NCBI GenBank assembly: GCA_039586095.1
Contig: JBDHLB010000106.1
Location: 1-6,165, forward strand
DNA length: 6,165 nt
DNA from: JBDHBD01 sp039586095
GTDB taxonomy: Bacteria > Gemmatimonadota > Gemmatimonadetes > Palauibacterales > Palauibacteraceae
Direction: 5' to 3'
Shown here: positions 4,859-6,165 of the stretch, one piece after another
Layout of the letters: each line of letters starts with the position of its first letter
Numbering within the stretch: position 1 is the stretch's first letter
The notes under the pieces: generated by a model
What the model saw: only the letters and a program-made list of their open reading frames with translations
Database searches by the model: none
Told to the model about the DNA's origin: nothing
Program-made: the position numbers and the translations under genes

Positions 4859-6165
4859 ATGTCCGGACGCCGCTCGACCTCCGAGCGGCGCCTCGCCCTA
4901 TGTGCGCGTCTCCTCCGGCGGGCGGTGCCCGCGCCGGGTGCGGTGCCGGTCCTGTGCGCGCTTCTCCTCCCGCTCCCGCTGAACGCGCAGCATCCGCCAA
5001 TCGTCGAGGGACGGGTCGTGGAAGCCGGATCGGGGTCGCCGATCGAGGGTGCCTGGGTACGGAGCCTGGAGGGCGGGCTGGAGGCCCGGACCGAGGGGGA
5101 CGGCTCGTTCCGTCTGCGGGGCCTTCCGCCGGGTCTTCCCGCCCTGCGAATCGCCCGGCTGGGCTATCGCGACACCACTGTCGTGGTTCGAGCGGCCAAC
5201 GGTCGCGTCTCCGGCCTGACAGTTACGCTCACGCCGACCCCAATCGCCCTGCGGCAGCTGCGGGTCGAGGTGGCCGGTGCCGACTTGCCGGCCGGCGCCC
5301 TGGCGGTCGATCGGGAGGCAATCGTCCGATCGGGCGCACGCGACCTCGGGGATGTCATTCGGAGCCTGCCCGGCGTCTCGGTCGTGCGGCGCGGGGGGCC
5401 GGGATCGCCGGCTTCGGTCTCGATTCGCGGGTCGGGAAGCGGCCAGGTCCTGGTGCTCGTGGACGGCGTGCCGCTCAACTCGCCGCTCACCGGCGAGGCC
5501 GATCTCTCCTCCGTCTCGCCCGGCATCGTCGAGCGGGTGGTCGTTCTGCCCGGTTCGCGATCGAGCCGTTACGGGCCCAGAGCGCTCGCAGGCGCCGTGC
5601 TGGTCGAGACGCGCGCGCCCCGCGGCCCCGAGGCAAGTCTCCGGCTGCAGGGGGGCTCACAGGTGTACGTGTCGACCGGCGCAACCTTGGGCTTCGGCAG
5701 CGGAAGCGACGAAGGGTGGTCGGCTCTCGCATCCGGAGAGTGGCGGCGCTCGGACGGAGACTTCCCCTTCACCAGCCCGGCCGTGCGCGGAGGGGGCGAG
5801 ACGCGCCGTCAAAACGCCGACCACAGCCTCGGCACGGGCCACCTGTCGGTCCGGTATCGCCGACCGCTGTTCGACGTGTCGGCGCGTACCGAGTTCTCGT
5901 CGATCGAACGGGGAATGCCCGGCTCGGTCGTCCAGCCGTCGCCGCACGCTCGCCAGTCCCAGACGCGCGGCTCGGTGGCTGTGCTCGGTCGTGCCGGCGG
6001 GGAGCGTGTGGGCAGTCGGCTCACGCTCGACCTGTCATGGCACCAGGCGGCGTACCGCGACACGGCCCCGACCGGCGCACCTGCGTTCGATGAAGAGGTC
6101 GACGCGACAGGGATCGGCGCCATGTGGAAAGGCTTCCTCGGCCTCGGACCGGCCCGCCTGGAGGC
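4859..6165 (+). CDS. BtuB-like TonB-dependent outer-membrane receptor (probable corrinoid uptake), partial: 3' end beyond right edge
   Basis: 435 codons are visible and the frame is open at the right edge. Order: a long Arg-rich N-region; hydrophobic core VPVLCALLLPLPL with likely cleavage after LNA (residue 43); a carboxypeptidase-regulatory-like Ig fold (about 48-126, GRVVEAGSGSPIEGAWVRSL and DGSFRLRGLPPG); a possible TonB box around LRQLRVEVAG (131-140); the plug domain (about 145-255) with LPGVSVVRRGG, ASVSIRG, VLVLVDGVPLN and ERVVVLPGSRSSRYG; then barrel strands. The VLVLVDGV and RYG features are close to those of BtuB. With the cobalamin riboswitch directly upstream, the inferred substrate is cobalamin or another corrinoid, taken up with TonB-ExbBD energy. 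The start is uncertain: ATG 4859 has only a weak GGCGGCG before it and gives an unusually long signal peptide. GTG 4853 and GTG 4925 (the latter giving a compact 22-residue signal) are alternatives. Confidence 0.93.
   Translation, partial: MSGRRSTSERRLALCARLLRRAVPAPGAVPVLCALLLPLPLNAQHPPIVEGRVVEAGSGSPIEGAWVRSLEGGLEARTEGDGSFRLRGLPPGLPALRIARLGYRDTTVVVRAANGRVSGLTVTLTPTPIALRQLRVEVAGADLPAGALAVDREAIVRSGARDLGDVIRSLPGVSVVRRGGPGSPASVSIRGSGSGQVLVLVDGVPLNSPLTGEADLSSVSPGIVERVVVLPGSRSSRYGPRALAGAVLVETRAPRGPEASLRLQGGSQVYVSTGATLGFGSGSDEGWSALASGEWRRSDGDFPFTSPAVRGGGETRRQNADHSLGTGHLSVRYRRPLFDVSARTEFSSIERGMPGSVVQPSPHARQSQTRGSVAVLGRAGGERVGSRLTLDLSWHQAAYRDTAPTGAPAFDEEVDATGIGAMWKGFLGLGPARLE

Noticed and set aside
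4744..6093. Long plus-strand open frame (449 codons) overlapping the receptor gene
   Set aside because: Its product is Arg/Ala/Gly-rich with no domain, and it overlaps the riboswitch terminator. The other frame encodes a clear signal peptide, regulatory domain and TonB plug, so this is a high-GC shadow.

Overview
The window is GC-rich and densely packed with genes. It comes from a didermic (Gram-negative-type) bacterium, because it encodes an outer-membrane porin and a TonB-dependent receptor, each with a signal peptide. The receptor carries a carboxypeptidase-regulatory-like domain in front of its plug. That architecture, the high GC and the Porin_O_P-type porin would fit Gemmatimonadota or a similar environmental lineage, but this is an impression and not something the sequence proves.

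Layout. The left half (1-2444) is read on the minus strand. In transcription order it holds a CPBP/CAAX-type membrane protease (2444-1710), a phosphate-porin-like outer-membrane protein (1638-535), a 252-bp gap with a possible Pho-box-like tandem repeat (391-419), and the first 94 residues of a response regulator that leaves the window at its left edge. A 153-bp divergent intergenic region (2445-2597) separates this from the right half, which is read on the plus strand. There, a nitrilase-superfamily amidase (2598-3557) and an NAD synthetase, nadE (3560-4498), are spaced by only 2 nt. A cobalamin riboswitch (about 4531-4713) follows, with an expression platform ending in an intrinsic terminator (4791-4824). 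Last is a BtuB-like TonB-dependent receptor (4859 to the right edge).

How the genes work together. The amidase and nadE look like a two-gene version of glutamine-dependent NAD synthetase: one protein would free ammonia from glutamine and the other would use it to amidate deamido-NAD. The riboswitch should shut off the corrinoid receptor when cobalamin is plentiful. It starts only about 30 nt after nadE, and I find no convincing promoter between them, so nadE transcripts may read into it. The porin beside a PhoB-type receiver domain suggests a phosphate-response locus, but the effector domain and any partner kinase lie outside the window.

I found no rRNA, tRNA, CRISPR array, insertion sequence or attachment site. 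The most noteworthy points are the split NAD synthetase pair, the fully drawable riboswitch switching mechanism, and the Pho-box-like repeat.
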